From Arthrobacter sp. M2012083 (lineage in GTDB: Bacteria; Actinomycetota; Actinomycetes; Actinomycetales; Micrococcaceae): a DNA stretch of 64,000 nt. The position numbers and the translations under genes are program-made. How positions within the stretch are numbered: position 1 is the first letter of the stretch; each line of letters begins with the position of its first letter. Shown here one piece after another: positions 16,559 to 25,442 of this stretch. The DNA lies in assembly GCF_000281065.1 (NCBI RefSeq), contig NZ_AKKK01000002.1, positions 62,001 through 126,000 on the forward strand. Reading direction: 5' to 3'. The notes beneath the pieces are model-generated. The model saw nothing but the letters and a program-made list of their open reading frames with translations, did not search any database and was not told the DNA's origin.

Positions 16559-18349
16559 TTAGCGGAGGTTAGCTGCTGCCTTGCGGCGACCTGCTGCTGC
16601 GAGCATCAAGCCCATCAGGAGCATGGCACCAGCCCACAGAACCCAGTTACCGTTCAGTCCGGTCTTGGCCAGGGTGTTGGCGCTTCCGACGGCGGTGATG
16701 GCTGCCGCTGTCAACGCGGCCTGAGTGCTACCAGCGGTTACTACGGTGGCGGCTTGCGTGCCGACACCCATGGTGGTTGAGCCCACGGTGGTTGATCCCG
16801 TGCTCGTTGCGCCGGTTGCTGGAGTGTTGATGCCGGTGTCGCCGCCGGCGCCCGGGCCACCGTCAGCAGGCGGGTTCACAACCGGAGGAGTGACCACCGG
16901 AGGATTCACGACGGGCGGGTTGACGACCGGAGGAGTGACCACCGGAGGATTCACAACGGGCGGGTTCACGGTACCGGTTGAGCCTCCACCGATTCCCACC
17001 GAGGTGGAACCAACGGTAATAGGAGCAGTGATCGGGATGACCAACTGAGTGCCGGAGAGAAGTCCTCCATTGCCGGAAGTGGTGCTGCCAGGCGTCGTAC
17101 CCGTCGGGGCAGTGCCGCCGGTGGTGCCGGTGTTCGTGGCCGAGGAGTCACCCAACAGACCAGCCGAGGTGGAACCAAGGTTCACCGGAGCCGTAATCGG
17201 AGCCACTACCTGAGTCCCCGAACCAACACCATCCGAACCGGAAGTGGAAGCACCCGACGTAGCCGGAGCCGAAGTTCCGGAAGAACCCGTGCCGGTGTTC
17301 GTGGCCGAAGAGTCACCCAACAGACCAGCCGAGGTCGAACCAAGGTTCACCGGAGCCGTAATCGGAGCCACTACCTGAGTCCCCGAACCAACACCATCCG
17401 AACCGGAAGTGGAAGCACCCGACGTAGCCGGAGCCGAAGTTCCGGAAGAACCCGTGCCGGTGCTCGTGGCCGAAGAGTCACCCAACAGACCAGCCGAGGT
17501 CGAACCAAGGTTTACCGGAGCCGTAATCGGAGCCACTACCTGCGTCCCCGATCCAACACCATCCGAACCGGAAGTGGAAGCACCCGACGTAGCCGGAGCC
17601 GAAGTCCCGGACGAGCCCGAAGAACCCGATGTTCCGGCCGAAGTTCCGGACGTGGCGGACGAATCGCCGCCAACACCCACGGCAGTGGCTCCGATGTTAA
17701 CAGGGACCGAAATCGGAGCCACTACCTGAGCGCCGGACGCGATACCCTCTCCCCCCGACGTCGTTGCCTGTGCCGGCGCTTGGGCCGGAGCAGGAGCTGG
17801 TGCTGCCGATGTGGCAGCTGAGTCGCCAAGTACACCGGCCGACGTCGACCCCACCGTGATGGGGATCGTCACCGGTGCCACAACTTGGGTTCCCGAAGCG
17901 ATACCGTCGGAGCCGCTGGTGCTGGCTGCCGGCGTCGAACTTGCCGTTGGAGCTGGAGCCGCAGGTGTGGCTGAGCTCGCCGCAGTGGAGCCCCCCAGCA
18001 GACCCACTGACGACGAGCCCAGGTTTATGGGCACCGTCACCGGAGCAACTACCTGCGTTCCGGAGCCGATGCTGTTGGAGCCGTTGGTGCTGGCGGCTGG
18101 CGCTGCAGCGGACCCTGAACCTGCAGCAGGTGCCGGCGCGGACGTCGTAGCTGCTGAATCCCCCAACAGTCCAAGTGATGTTCCGCCGATGCTGACGGGC
18201 GCTGTTACTGGCGCTACCACCTGCGTTCCGGAAAGGACTCCGTCCTTGCCGCTGGTGGTGTCCGCGGCGTTTGCCGCAGTAGCGCTGAGGACGATCATGC
18301 CCCCGGCAAAGCATGTGCCAATGAGGCACTTGCGTATGGTCGTGTTCAT
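16559..18349 (-). CDS. Chaplin-like octarepeat cell-wall protein with LPXTG-type sorting signal
   Basis: 596 residues; the ATG has AGGAGAG upstream. A signal peptide ends near residue 29 (LSATAANAA). Eight copies of a ~30-residue motif of the form GVGSGTQVVAPITAPVNLGS follow, separated by Ser/Ala/Thr-rich linkers. The motif aligns without gaps to the Streptomyces chaplin core (SGN-VVQVPVHVPVNVCGN), keeping SG, P, PVN and a final G, but the chaplin cysteine is replaced by Gly. A PPVV-rich stretch (about residues 480-515) then leads to LAKTG, a hydrophobic helix and a basic tail (GRRKAAANLR), the layout of a sortase substrate. Chaplins are surface amphiphiles; a similar coat-forming role here is inferred. 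No sortase gene is nearby. Confidence 0.82.
   Translation of the reverse strand: MNTTIRKCLIGTCFAGGMIVLSATAANAADTTSGKDGVLSGTQVVAPVTAPVSIGGTSLGLLGDSAATTSAPAPAAGSGSAAAPAASTNGSNSIGSGTQVVAPVTVPINLGSSSVGLLGGSTAASSATPAAPAPTASSTPAASTSGSDGIASGTQVVAPVTIPITVGSTSAGVLGDSAATSAAPAPAPAQAPAQATTSGGEGIASGAQVVAPISVPVNIGATAVGVGGDSSATSGTSAGTSGSSGSSGTSAPATSGASTSGSDGVGSGTQVVAPITAPVNLGSTSAGLLGDSSATSTGTGSSGTSAPATSGASTSGSDGVGSGTQVVAPITAPVNLGSTSAGLLGDSSATNTGTGSSGTSAPATSGASTSGSDGVGSGTQVVAPITAPVNLGSTSAGLLGDSSATNTGTTGGTAPTGTTPGSTTSGNGGLLSGTQLVIPITAPITVGSTSVGIGGGSTGTVNPPVVNPPVVTPPVVNPPVVNPPVVTPPVVNPPADGGPGAGGDTGINTPATGATSTGSTTVGSTTMGVGTQAATVVTAGSTQAALTAAAITAVGSANTLAKTGLNGNWVLWAGAMLLMGLMLAAAGRRKAAANLR
17130..17630. repeat. 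165-bp near-identical tandem repeats inside the chaplin-like gene
   Basis: The same landmark (CTACCTG or CTACCTGAG) recurs at 17206, 17371 and 17536, exactly 165 bp (55 codons) apart, and the units between them are almost identical. They encode repeats 5-7 of the protein. Such units can expand or contract by recombination or slippage without breaking the frame. Confidence 0.9.
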
Positions 18350-18447
18350 TTTGATTCTCTCCTGAAGGCCTTGTTCCCAAGGACGTCCGAGTGACGGATC
18401 GCCCGAATGACCGTCTGCCGCGAAGTGCTGCGCGGCTGGCTGGGGAA

Positions 18448-19530
18448 CTAGTCAGGAGAGGAGCCGGGATCGAAGCATACCGGCTTTGGATGTTGTTCAG
18501 CATCGGCCGATTCCAGGCCGGGAAGAGCGTCTACGGGAATGATAAGTGCGTCGTGAAGGAAGGCTGCTGCCGGGCTGGGCGGACCGTTTTGGGAATTGCC
18601 GGAACCGGCTCCCGTGAGGCCGGCGGGTGCCGTCGCAGGGTCAGTGGGCAACCTCGAGGGCGACGCGGGATCGGCGGCCGAGGAGGCGCCGCCGAGCACC
18701 GCGGTAATCCCTGTAGGACCAAAATTGCGGGTAGGTGTTAGCAACGCTGATGCTTCAGCGGCCACCCCTGAATGGTTCGCGTGGACGTCCAGTTTGCTGG
18801 GCTCGGGAAGTGTTGCGTCTGGTGAACTGACGACGCCGGTAGTCACCAGGGCGGCTACGTCCGCCGTAGCGGGGACAATCGAAACGTCAGTGCCTGGCAC
18901 GCTCGGGACTTCGGCCACCGGCGAGGTCCCGGGGTCAACAACCGGCGGCGCCGTTACAGGCGGCACGACCACGGGCGGGACGGCAACAGGCGGAACGACT
19001 GCTTCGACGGGTGCAAGAACTGTGTCCACCACGCCGACAATTGGTTCCACAATCGGGTTTACCACGTCAGTAACGGGTTCCAAACGAGCGGGTTCCAGCA
19101 CCTGATTTACCGGCGGAACAACAACGTTGACCGTGTGGTCCACGGTGTCCGTGGCCGGAACCACGACGGTGTTCACCACGGTGCCTGCCGTGTTTGGAGG
19201 AACCACTTGGTTGACTACCGGAACCTCGGCAACCACATGGTCAACGGTGCCCCCGACATGCTCCACGAGGGGCGTCACCGCCGGCACATGCACGTTGATC
19301 TGTTCGGTCGGAACTAATCCTTGGACCAGGTTCGGCAGGGGTACGTTCGGCACCGGGATGTTGACGGAACTGGAGGACGCGACACTGCCCAAGAGGGTTT
19401 TGTCGGAAGTTCCAGTGTCTGCACTCGCGGCCGAAGCGGAGAGGGCCATCCAGATTGCGGTACCGGCGCCCGCGACCATGACAGAGCGGAGAATGCTGGC
19501 AGCACGCGGGAAAACGCGCGAACCCCTCAT
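18448..19530 (-). CDS. Secreted Val/Pro-rich protein of unknown function
   Basis: About 360 residues from the ATG at 19530, which has a TGGGGGTG ribosome binding site; an upstream ATG at 19572 would add 14 residues. A signal peptide-like N-terminus (ILRSVMVAGAGTAIWMALSASAASAD) is clear. The body is dominated by Val-Pro-Asn/Asp patterns such as NVVVPPVNQVLEPA and PPVVVPPVTAPPVV with a weak ~10-11 residue periodicity, and the C-terminal third is Ser/Pro/Ala-rich. No sorting motif or membrane anchor is seen at the C-terminus. It lies 98 bases upstream of the chaplin-like gene in the same direction, so the two may be co-expressed surface components. I do not recognise a named family. Confidence 0.72.
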   Translation of the reverse strand: MRGSRVFPRAASILRSVMVAGAGTAIWMALSASAASADTGTSDKTLLGSVASSSSVNIPVPNVPLPNLVQGLVPTEQINVHVPAVTPLVEHVGGTVDHVVAEVPVVNQVVPPNTAGTVVNTVVVPATDTVDHTVNVVVPPVNQVLEPARLEPVTDVVNPIVEPIVGVVDTVLAPVEAVVPPVAVPPVVVPPVTAPPVVDPGTSPVAEVPSVPGTDVSIVPATADVAALVTTGVVSSPDATLPEPSKLDVHANHSGVAAEASALLTPTRNFGPTGITAVLGGASSAADPASPSRLPTDPATAPAGLTGAGSGNSQNGPPSPAAAFLHDALIIPVDALPGLESADAEQHPKPVCFDPGSSPD

Positions 19531-19643
19531 CTCGACACCCCCAGGTAGTCGCGAACCAATGGTCGCCTTCATCCTAGGACGAGACTAAGCCATTAGTCCA
19601 TGCCTGGGAGTAAACAAGATGACAAATTTGTAAGGAACCTTGT

Positions 19644-20534
19644 TTAAGAAGGGTAGGAACCCGTTTTACCGGGTCCAAAGTCCGGGGTGCCCAATGATGA
19701 ACGTCCTTGGGCGTTGGTTTCCTGGAGCCGTTTGATAAACCAGCGGGATTGTTCCGGTCCGTAAGGCAGCACGGGAATTGCCTTGGTGGCGTCGGAAGGC
19801 ATGTCGCGAATGGACTGCGTTGCCTGCCGGACGGCGGTGCTCATGGTGTCCGCCATGGTTTTCACGAACTCATCACTGACGGGCTTGCCGTGGCCCGGGA
19901 CCAGGAACTCGTAGCGGTGGCGCAGGGCCGAGATGTGCCGCAGCGCGTCCGCCCACTCCTCCGGATAGGAGTCCTCAAACGACGGGTGCGCACCTTGTTC
20001 AACCAAGTCCCCCACGTACAGCGTGGAGCTGGTGCCAACGAGGAGGTCGCCGTCAGTGTGCGCTCGGCCCAGGTAGAAGAGAGTTGCGGTGATGCCGCCA
20101 AGGTCTACCAGGACGGGCTGATCGTGGACGAGGGCGTTGGGGACGACGATGTCGACGGCGTCACCCTCCCCCGCTGCCATCTCAGGTTCGTTGGTGGCCA
20201 CGAAACGTCGCTGGTTGTCGGCGTCCCGTTCTATGGTCTCCGCGCAGTTGGCGTGCGCCCAAAACTCCGTGACGCCGTCGTCGGCAAATACTGCGTTGCC
20301 GAAGAAGTGGTCGTAGTGCGCGTGGGTGTTCACCACAACCAGCGGAAGCTGGGTTTTTTCGCGGACTGCGGCGAGGATCTCGCGGCCTTGGCGCGGACCA
20401 CAGCCGGTGTCGATGACCATGGCGAGCTCTGAGCCCACCACAAGTCCGGTGTTGAGTAACGATCCCTCGGTTTCCAAGACGTAGTTGTCTGGTCCGAGTT
20501 CTAGCCAAGCTGACAATTCGTGCTCCGTATCCAC
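19644..20534 (-). CDS. Metallo-beta-lactamase-fold hydrolase
   Basis: 296 residues from a GTG start. The zinc-binding motif is HAHYDH at residues 71-76, with further metal-ligand candidates H in LGRAHTDGD (about 168), D in LYVGDLVEQG and H in LVPGHGKPVS (about 229). These make a complete binuclear site of the MBL superfamily. The family includes beta-lactamases, glyoxalase II, quorum-quenching lactonases and thioesterases; the sequence does not choose among them. The general layout (VIDTGCGP early, VVNTHAHYDH) is that of general MBL-fold hydrolases. No signal peptide is seen. It stands alone between surface-protein genes. Confidence 0.85.
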   Translation of the reverse strand: MDTEHELSAWLELGPDNYVLETEGSLLNTGLVVGSELAMVIDTGCGPRQGREILAAVREKTQLPLVVVNTHAHYDHFFGNAVFADDGVTEFWAHANCAETIERDADNQRRFVATNEPEMAAGEGDAVDIVVPNALVHDQPVLVDLGGITATLFYLGRAHTDGDLLVGTSSTLYVGDLVEQGAHPSFEDSYPEEWADALRHISALRHRYEFLVPGHGKPVSDEFVKTMADTMSTAVRQATQSIRDMPSDATKAIPVLPYGPEQSRWFIKRLQETNAQGRSSLGTPDFGPGKTGSYPS

Positions 20535-20609
20535 TGCAATCCGGCGATGTTCAGGCCTCTACTCTACCCACGGAACCCGTACGAACGCTGGAAGGCCGGC
20601 GGATGTTCC

Positions 20610-22166
20610 TTAGCGCCGGAGCAGCCTGAGCTTTCGGCCGGCACGCACCAACAAGGAGGACTTCAGCGCCTGAAGCTCGGCTTCGAGTTGCTCGCGCTCG
20701 GACTCCCTTGCTGCGAGCGCTTCAGTAAGGTCGTTCAGTTCGCCCCGCAGCCGGTCCCGCTCCGCTTCCACAGCGCCGAGGCTTCCACTGGTGTCTTCCA
20801 GGACGTGGGTCAGTCCGAAGAGCTCTACCGACTGGTGGCCGATGTGCAGTTCATTGTTGGCCGTCAGCTTGGCCACGGACGGATGCTCACCGGACGCGAG
20901 TTCACGGAATGCCGGTTCCGGGCTGATGAGGACCGGCGCCTCTGGCCGGGCCCCCTTCAAAGTCTCGACGACGGCGTCCCACCAGGCGCGCTGGAACTCG
21001 CCTTGCGTCGGGCTGAGTTGCTTCAGGTAGGCACTGATGTCGTCGCGGCCGGCCCACAACTGATCCACGTAGGTATCGAATTCCGGAGTGGCCAGGTGCC
21101 GCAGGGAACGCATGGTGTGGCCGAGGCCCCAGTTGGCCAGTGCGCCGCCGATACGGACCTCGCCGTAGTAATCCACGGCGATGCCCAAGCAAGGAACGCC
21201 CGCTGACAGTGCGAAGACAATAGGGTGGTACCGGCTCGCAACCACAAACTCGGCCTGCATTGTCAGCGACGCGGATTCCTCAGCAGACAGCTGGCCGCAG
21301 ACCACCACGTTCTCCGTGTGCATCCTCTGCCGGATGTCCTGGTGGGTTTCGATGTCGATGTCCGCCTGGCCCGGGTGGGACATGTGGGGGATCATCACGA
21401 CGTCCAGGTTCCCGGCGTCGGCGATTCTGTCCAGCACCTCAGCGATGCGCTGGTTGAAAGCGTCCTTGTCCATGGCGCCGGTACCGGGCGCGAAAGTGGC
21501 AACCAGGAATGGCCGACCAGGTTGGGGTTTGTAGGTGACATGGTCCAGTTCGAGGGCGGCCGGAAGGGCGTGGTCCACCTCTAGGAAGCTGGCGTCGTCG
21601 AGCGTCAAACCTGCGGGCACCTCCGCGTTCCGCATCAGCTCCCAGGAGGTCTGCTCGCGGACGCTGGTGAGCGTCGCTGAGCGGAAAAGCTCGACCACTG
21701 TGTCGTAGTCGGGTCCCGTGAGGACGGGTCCAACTGTCTGTCCGGAAATGACGAGCGGCTTACCCAAGGCGTTGGCAATGGCTCCAACAGCTGCGCGCTC
21801 GTAAAGCAGCCAGCCGTAAGGCGAGGTCATGTTCCCACCGCCGGCGATCACTACGCCATCGCAGGTCTTCATGGTCTCGATGAGCGCGTGGACCTGATCC
21901 TCGGCGGGGAGGGCAGTCATGTCTCCGGCGAGGATGGCACGGATTTCACGGAGGTACGTCTCACGCCGGTGCGGAGGCCACGGGAATTCCAGTGTCTTCA
22001 CCGAGGAAGTCCCGAAAATACGGGTGCTCTGCTCCGGATCCCGCGACAACAGCACGATGTCAGAGACTCCCCTGGCGCGTAGTTCGTCCACCACGGCATG
22101 GGTCATGGCTTCGTCGCCCACGTGGTAAACGGGCTGACCAATATCTCCAAGAACTACGACTCGCAC
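20610..22166 (-). CDS. Polysaccharide pyruvyltransferase (CsaB-like) with C-terminal coiled coil
   Basis: 518 residues from a GTG with CCGGAG upstream. Residues 1-~400 match the PS_pyruv_trans fold: GDIGQPVYHVGDEA at the N-terminus, VIAGGGNMTSPYG near 110, GQTVGP near 145, and VVASRYHPIVFALSAGVP near 315, the most conserved stretch. The family moves pyruvate from phosphoenolpyruvate onto sugars as a ketal. The last ~60 residues are a heptad-rich coiled coil (ERDRLRGELNDLTEALAARE) ending in a basic tail, which could bind membrane or partner. In Bacillus CsaB pyruvylates the wall polymer that SLH domains bind. The gene is next to an SLH-like protein gene, which supports such a role by inference only. 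Confidence 0.82.
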   Translation of the reverse strand: MRVVVLGDIGQPVYHVGDEAMTHAVVDELRARGVSDIVLLSRDPEQSTRIFGTSSVKTLEFPWPPHRRETYLREIRAILAGDMTALPAEDQVHALIETMKTCDGVVIAGGGNMTSPYGWLLYERAAVGAIANALGKPLVISGQTVGPVLTGPDYDTVVELFRSATLTSVREQTSWELMRNAEVPAGLTLDDASFLEVDHALPAALELDHVTYKPQPGRPFLVATFAPGTGAMDKDAFNQRIAEVLDRIADAGNLDVVMIPHMSHPGQADIDIETHQDIRQRMHTENVVVCGQLSAEESASLTMQAEFVVASRYHPIVFALSAGVPCLGIAVDYYGEVRIGGALANWGLGHTMRSLRHLATPEFDTYVDQLWAGRDDISAYLKQLSPTQGEFQRAWWDAVVETLKGARPEAPVLISPEPAFRELASGEHPSVAKLTANNELHIGHQSVELFGLTHVLEDTSGSLGAVEAERDRLRGELNDLTEALAARESEREQLEAELQALKSSLLVRAGRKLRLLRR

Positions 22167-22216
22167 GGCACTCCGGTGGTTGGACGCAAAAGGGAGCTTT
22201 CAGCGTACCGGGTTAT

Positions 22217-22247
22217 CTGAACAGGGTTCGTCCGAACTCCTGTTCAG
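22217..22247 (-). terminator. Second hairpin of a tandem terminator
   Basis: CTGAACAGG-GTTCG pairs with CGAAC-CCTGTTCAG with a single-base bulge and a 2-nt centre, giving a long stem in the 134-base gap between the SLH-like gene and the pyruvyltransferase gene. Confidence 0.65.
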
Positions 22248-22256
22248 TTAAGACGA

Positions 22257-22283
22257 AAATGACCCGCCATGAGCGGGTCATTT
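22257..22283 (-). terminator. Rho-independent terminator after the 1010-residue SLH-like protein gene
   Basis: AAATGACCCGC (22257-22267) pairs perfectly with GCGGGTCATTT (22273-22283) around a five-base loop. It lies 18 bases after the stop codon of the minus-strand gene, and a mixed T-rich stretch follows on that strand. Confidence 0.8.
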
Positions 22284-22300
22284 CCGTGGATAAATTTGAA

Positions 22301-25300
22301 TCAGGGAGTCTTGGACAGGAAGTGCTGGATGTTTTGGATGATCGGCGTTCTAGCGTCGTACTCGAGATAGTTGATGTCCATCAAGACAACAACGCGTCCT
22401 CGTCCGGTCTTCATATCCCCTTCGGCCCAGACGCCTCCGATGGCCACGCTCTCGCTTCGAGCGAAGACGTTCCGGGCGTCCACACCACCCATTCCGCTGA
22501 TGGCTCCGGGCGCATCGGGGTCAAAAGTGGTGAGCACGTTGGGCACTTTGGTGATTTCGTTGCTGGCAGCAGGATTGAACGAGAAGGTTCCCTGCACATC
22601 ACCCATCTGGCCCACTACAACGTTCTGATCGGTAAGTACATGGCGGAGGACGTTCTGAACGCTGGCATTCAGAGCCTCGCAACATGGACGTTCCCCCGTG
22701 AGGTAGGCCGCTCCGCCGTCGGCTACATAGCCGGCGACGCGGCGCTCGTCTGCATCGCTCCAACCGTAGCGTGACGGGTTCCAGATTGACTTGTAGCCGC
22801 TCAGGTCGGCAGGGAGGGAGGTCGCTTCCACAACCTCTGCGCCGGCGTCGCGGAGAGTTTTGGCGACGTTCTTTATGCCATACCCCTCGTCACCGTCGGC
22901 GTATACGAGGACCTTATCTCCGCGCGGCGGGGTGGGGTTCACAACCAAGGTCAAGGGTGCCGATGCAACAACGCCCAAGTTATCCGTAGCTGTAACGGTG
23001 ATGTCGGCAGTTGCCACCGTACTTGGGACACCTGAGACTATTCCGGTTCCGGAATTCAGAGCGAGACCCGAAGGAAGCGTTCCCTTCGAAATCGTCCAGG
23101 TGTAAGGCTGAGTCCCACCCTTGGCCGCGAGGCCTATTTTGTATGCCTTCCCAACAGTCGCACTGGGCAATGAAGTAGAAAGCACCTTCAAAGGGGCAAC
23201 CGTCGGGGGCACTTCTGCGCCAGGAGCCCCAGGGGCTGCGGGCTTCGTGGACCAGGAGGCGATGGTCTTTTCATAGATCGTTCCGGAGTAGATGGTCACG
23301 TTGGGACCGCCGTCGAAGAAGCAGATGAGGCAGGCGCCAAGTTCGAATCCAACCTTGCCCTTGAGCTCTGCCATAGGGTCCTCGGTTGGGTGGTACGCGG
23401 CAGATACGGACGCATTAATCTGGCCCGTAATTCCGACGATTTCCACCCATGTGACGCGTGTATCGATTGCGCCCGTGAGGGTCGCTTCGATGCCTGAATC
23501 GCTGGAGAGGCCCAGCGGCTCGTGCTCGGTGCCACACGTAGCGGCCCGGCTTTCCTGTCCGTCCCGCCATTGGTAAGACGTACCGCATTTGAGGGTTACG
23601 GACGTGCTGAGGTCCAGCTTCCCGTTGACTTCAAACGTCAGGGACGGCTGGGCCACCATGACGATGGCACCTGCGCCTGAGGGGACGGTCACCTTGACCT
23701 CGGGACCGGCCACTGTGCACACACCTTCCCCGGAAACAGCTGCTCCCAGGTTGACGGTGATGGAGCCCTCGATGTTTGCCTGAAGCTGGTGAAGACCGCC
23801 AAAGAAGGGCTTCCAATCGGCATAGAGCGAAGGCTTCATGTTCGGGGTAACAGACAGGCCCTTGAGGTCCGCGGTCGCTCCACCTTCACACTGTATTTTC
23901 TTCGGTGCCGGGACTGGTTCCTTTGCAGCGAAGGGCGTGGAGAACGCTTCAGATTCTCCCAGTGAAGTGGTTACTGCTGCTTCGTCCGTGAAATGAACGG
24001 TGCCCTCGGAGTAGGCCGCGGAAAGGTTGGCCGTGGAGACCAACACCAAAAGCGTCCTGTCAGCAGTCATCTGGACGTCGTCAACGTTGAGGATTGCACC
24101 GGACTCGAGATTGGCCCAAGGGTCGAGAGTCAGCACCTGGCCCACGGTCACATCGACGGCCGTGAGCTCCACCGAGACAATGTCGTTCGATTCGGGGTCC
24201 CTGTTGACGGCGACGATGTTGTCCCCGGGGACGTGGACCGTGTTTTCCTGGGGCACCAGGATCTCGCAGGGCTTGCCCGCGCATTCCTCGGGCGCGGCTT
24301 CCGGGACGTTCAGGCTCAGGGTCCGCGATAGCGTCACTCCGGAATCATCAGTGGCTGTGACAGTGACCGGGTAGTCGCCTGTTGCCGCTGGAGAACCGGA
24401 CAGAACACCGGTTGGTGAAAGAGTTACACCTTGGGGAAGGCCCGTTGCATTCCACACCAAGGAGCCGAATCCTCCGGCCCCCGTGAGCTGCTCGAGGTAC
24501 CTGACTCCGGCGATGCCGTCCATCAAGCGCTCGTTCGCAATGGTCAGCGGGCTTGTGTTCAGGTGGAAGCGGTACATGAACGCTGCCATGGCATCACGGT
24601 TTACGGCCTGCAGCGCCCGGTACGTCTTCGAACCATTGGCTTCGGTCCAACCGGTGCTGATGCCTGTGGAGGCAAGCCATGCCATTTCCTTGTAGAACTG
24701 TTGGGAGGTGGCGACATCGGCAAACGGCGAAACTGCCGGTGCTGTGTAGTCCGGGCTGCCTGCCAAACGGTACAAAAACGCTGCCATGGCGTCGCGGTTT
24801 ACCGGCTGTAGTGCCCTGTAGGTTTTGGTGAAACCGTCTGCGTCGGTCCAGCCGGTGCTGATGCCTTTGGACGCCAGCCACGCCATCTCTTTGTAGAACT
24901 GCTGGGACGTGGACACATCAGCGAAAGGTGACTCAGCCGGAGGAACGAATCCGGGGCTGCCGGAGAGCCTGTACATGAAGGCCGCCATCGCGTCCCTGTT
25001 AACCGCCTGCAAGGCCCTGTAGGTCTTCGACCCATTGGCCTCGGACCATCCAGTACTGACGCCCGCGCCGGCCAGCCACGCCATCTCAGCGTAGAACTGC
25101 TGGGACGTGGAGACGTCGGCAAAGGGAGACGTGGCCGGAGCCGGGAACGATGGGCCGCTGTCCTGTGCCGTAACGACGGTCGGCTGGGTTTGTGTCGTGG
25201 ATTCCGAGAGAACCACTGGCTCTACGGGAGTTACCGGAGCTGCATTTGCCGGAATCATTCCGATCATCATGAATGCCGATAAGGCAAGGCTAAGCCCTGA

Positions 25301-25333
25301 AGTTACGAGTCTTCGTCTGGATTTATGGCGCAC
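22301..25333 (-). CDS. Large secreted protein: N-terminal SLH-like triple repeat, Ig-like modules, C-terminal Rossmann-like domain
   Basis: 1010 residues from a GTG start with GGAAAG upstream. A signal peptide (ALSAFMMIGMIPANAA) ends near residue 32. Three SLH-like repeats occupy about 70-255, each with FADVSTSQQFY, EMAWLA, ISTGW and VNRDAMAAF. Two putative Ig modules of the He_PIG type (LPQGVTLSPTGVLSG and LPSGLALNSGTGIVSG) lie near 275-345 and 715-790. Between them is a ~350-residue beta-rich region with VTVPSGAGAIVMVAQP. The last ~205 residues (KVLVYADGDEGYGIKNV, GGAAYLTGERPCCEAL, RGRVVVLMDINYLEY) look like an alpha/beta, glutamine-amidotransferase-like or DUF4350-like fold without a clear active site. 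It is probably a wall-associated protein. Confidence 0.85.
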   Translation of the reverse strand: MRHKSRRRLVTSGLSLALSAFMMIGMIPANAAPVTPVEPVVLSESTTQTQPTVVTAQDSGPSFPAPATSPFADVSTSQQFYAEMAWLAGAGVSTGWSEANGSKTYRALQAVNRDAMAAFMYRLSGSPGFVPPAESPFADVSTSQQFYKEMAWLASKGISTGWTDADGFTKTYRALQPVNRDAMAAFLYRLAGSPDYTAPAVSPFADVATSQQFYKEMAWLASTGISTGWTEANGSKTYRALQAVNRDAMAAFMYRFHLNTSPLTIANERLMDGIAGVRYLEQLTGAGGFGSLVWNATGLPQGVTLSPTGVLSGSPAATGDYPVTVTATDDSGVTLSRTLSLNVPEAAPEECAGKPCEILVPQENTVHVPGDNIVAVNRDPESNDIVSVELTAVDVTVGQVLTLDPWANLESGAILNVDDVQMTADRTLLVLVSTANLSAAYSEGTVHFTDEAAVTTSLGESEAFSTPFAAKEPVPAPKKIQCEGGATADLKGLSVTPNMKPSLYADWKPFFGGLHQLQANIEGSITVNLGAAVSGEGVCTVAGPEVKVTVPSGAGAIVMVAQPSLTFEVNGKLDLSTSVTLKCGTSYQWRDGQESRAATCGTEHEPLGLSSDSGIEATLTGAIDTRVTWVEIVGITGQINASVSAAYHPTEDPMAELKGKVGFELGACLICFFDGGPNVTIYSGTIYEKTIASWSTKPAAPGAPGAEVPPTVAPLKVLSTSLPSATVGKAYKIGLAAKGGTQPYTWTISKGTLPSGLALNSGTGIVSGVPSTVATADITVTATDNLGVVASAPLTLVVNPTPPRGDKVLVYADGDEGYGIKNVAKTLRDAGAEVVEATSLPADLSGYKSIWNPSRYGWSDADERRVAGYVADGGAAYLTGERPCCEALNASVQNVLRHVLTDQNVVVGQMGDVQGTFSFNPAASNEITKVPNVLTTFDPDAPGAISGMGGVDARNVFARSESVAIGGVWAEGDMKTGRGRVVVLMDINYLEYDARTPIIQNIQHFLSKTP

Positions 25334-25442
25334 TAATGGCTACTTTCCGCACTTTTTGGCGGAAACCCGCCCCCATTTTCATCTACCGATTAATAGATAT
25401 TCCAAAAGATAGCGTTATTATCCGGTTACTCCAATTTCTGGT

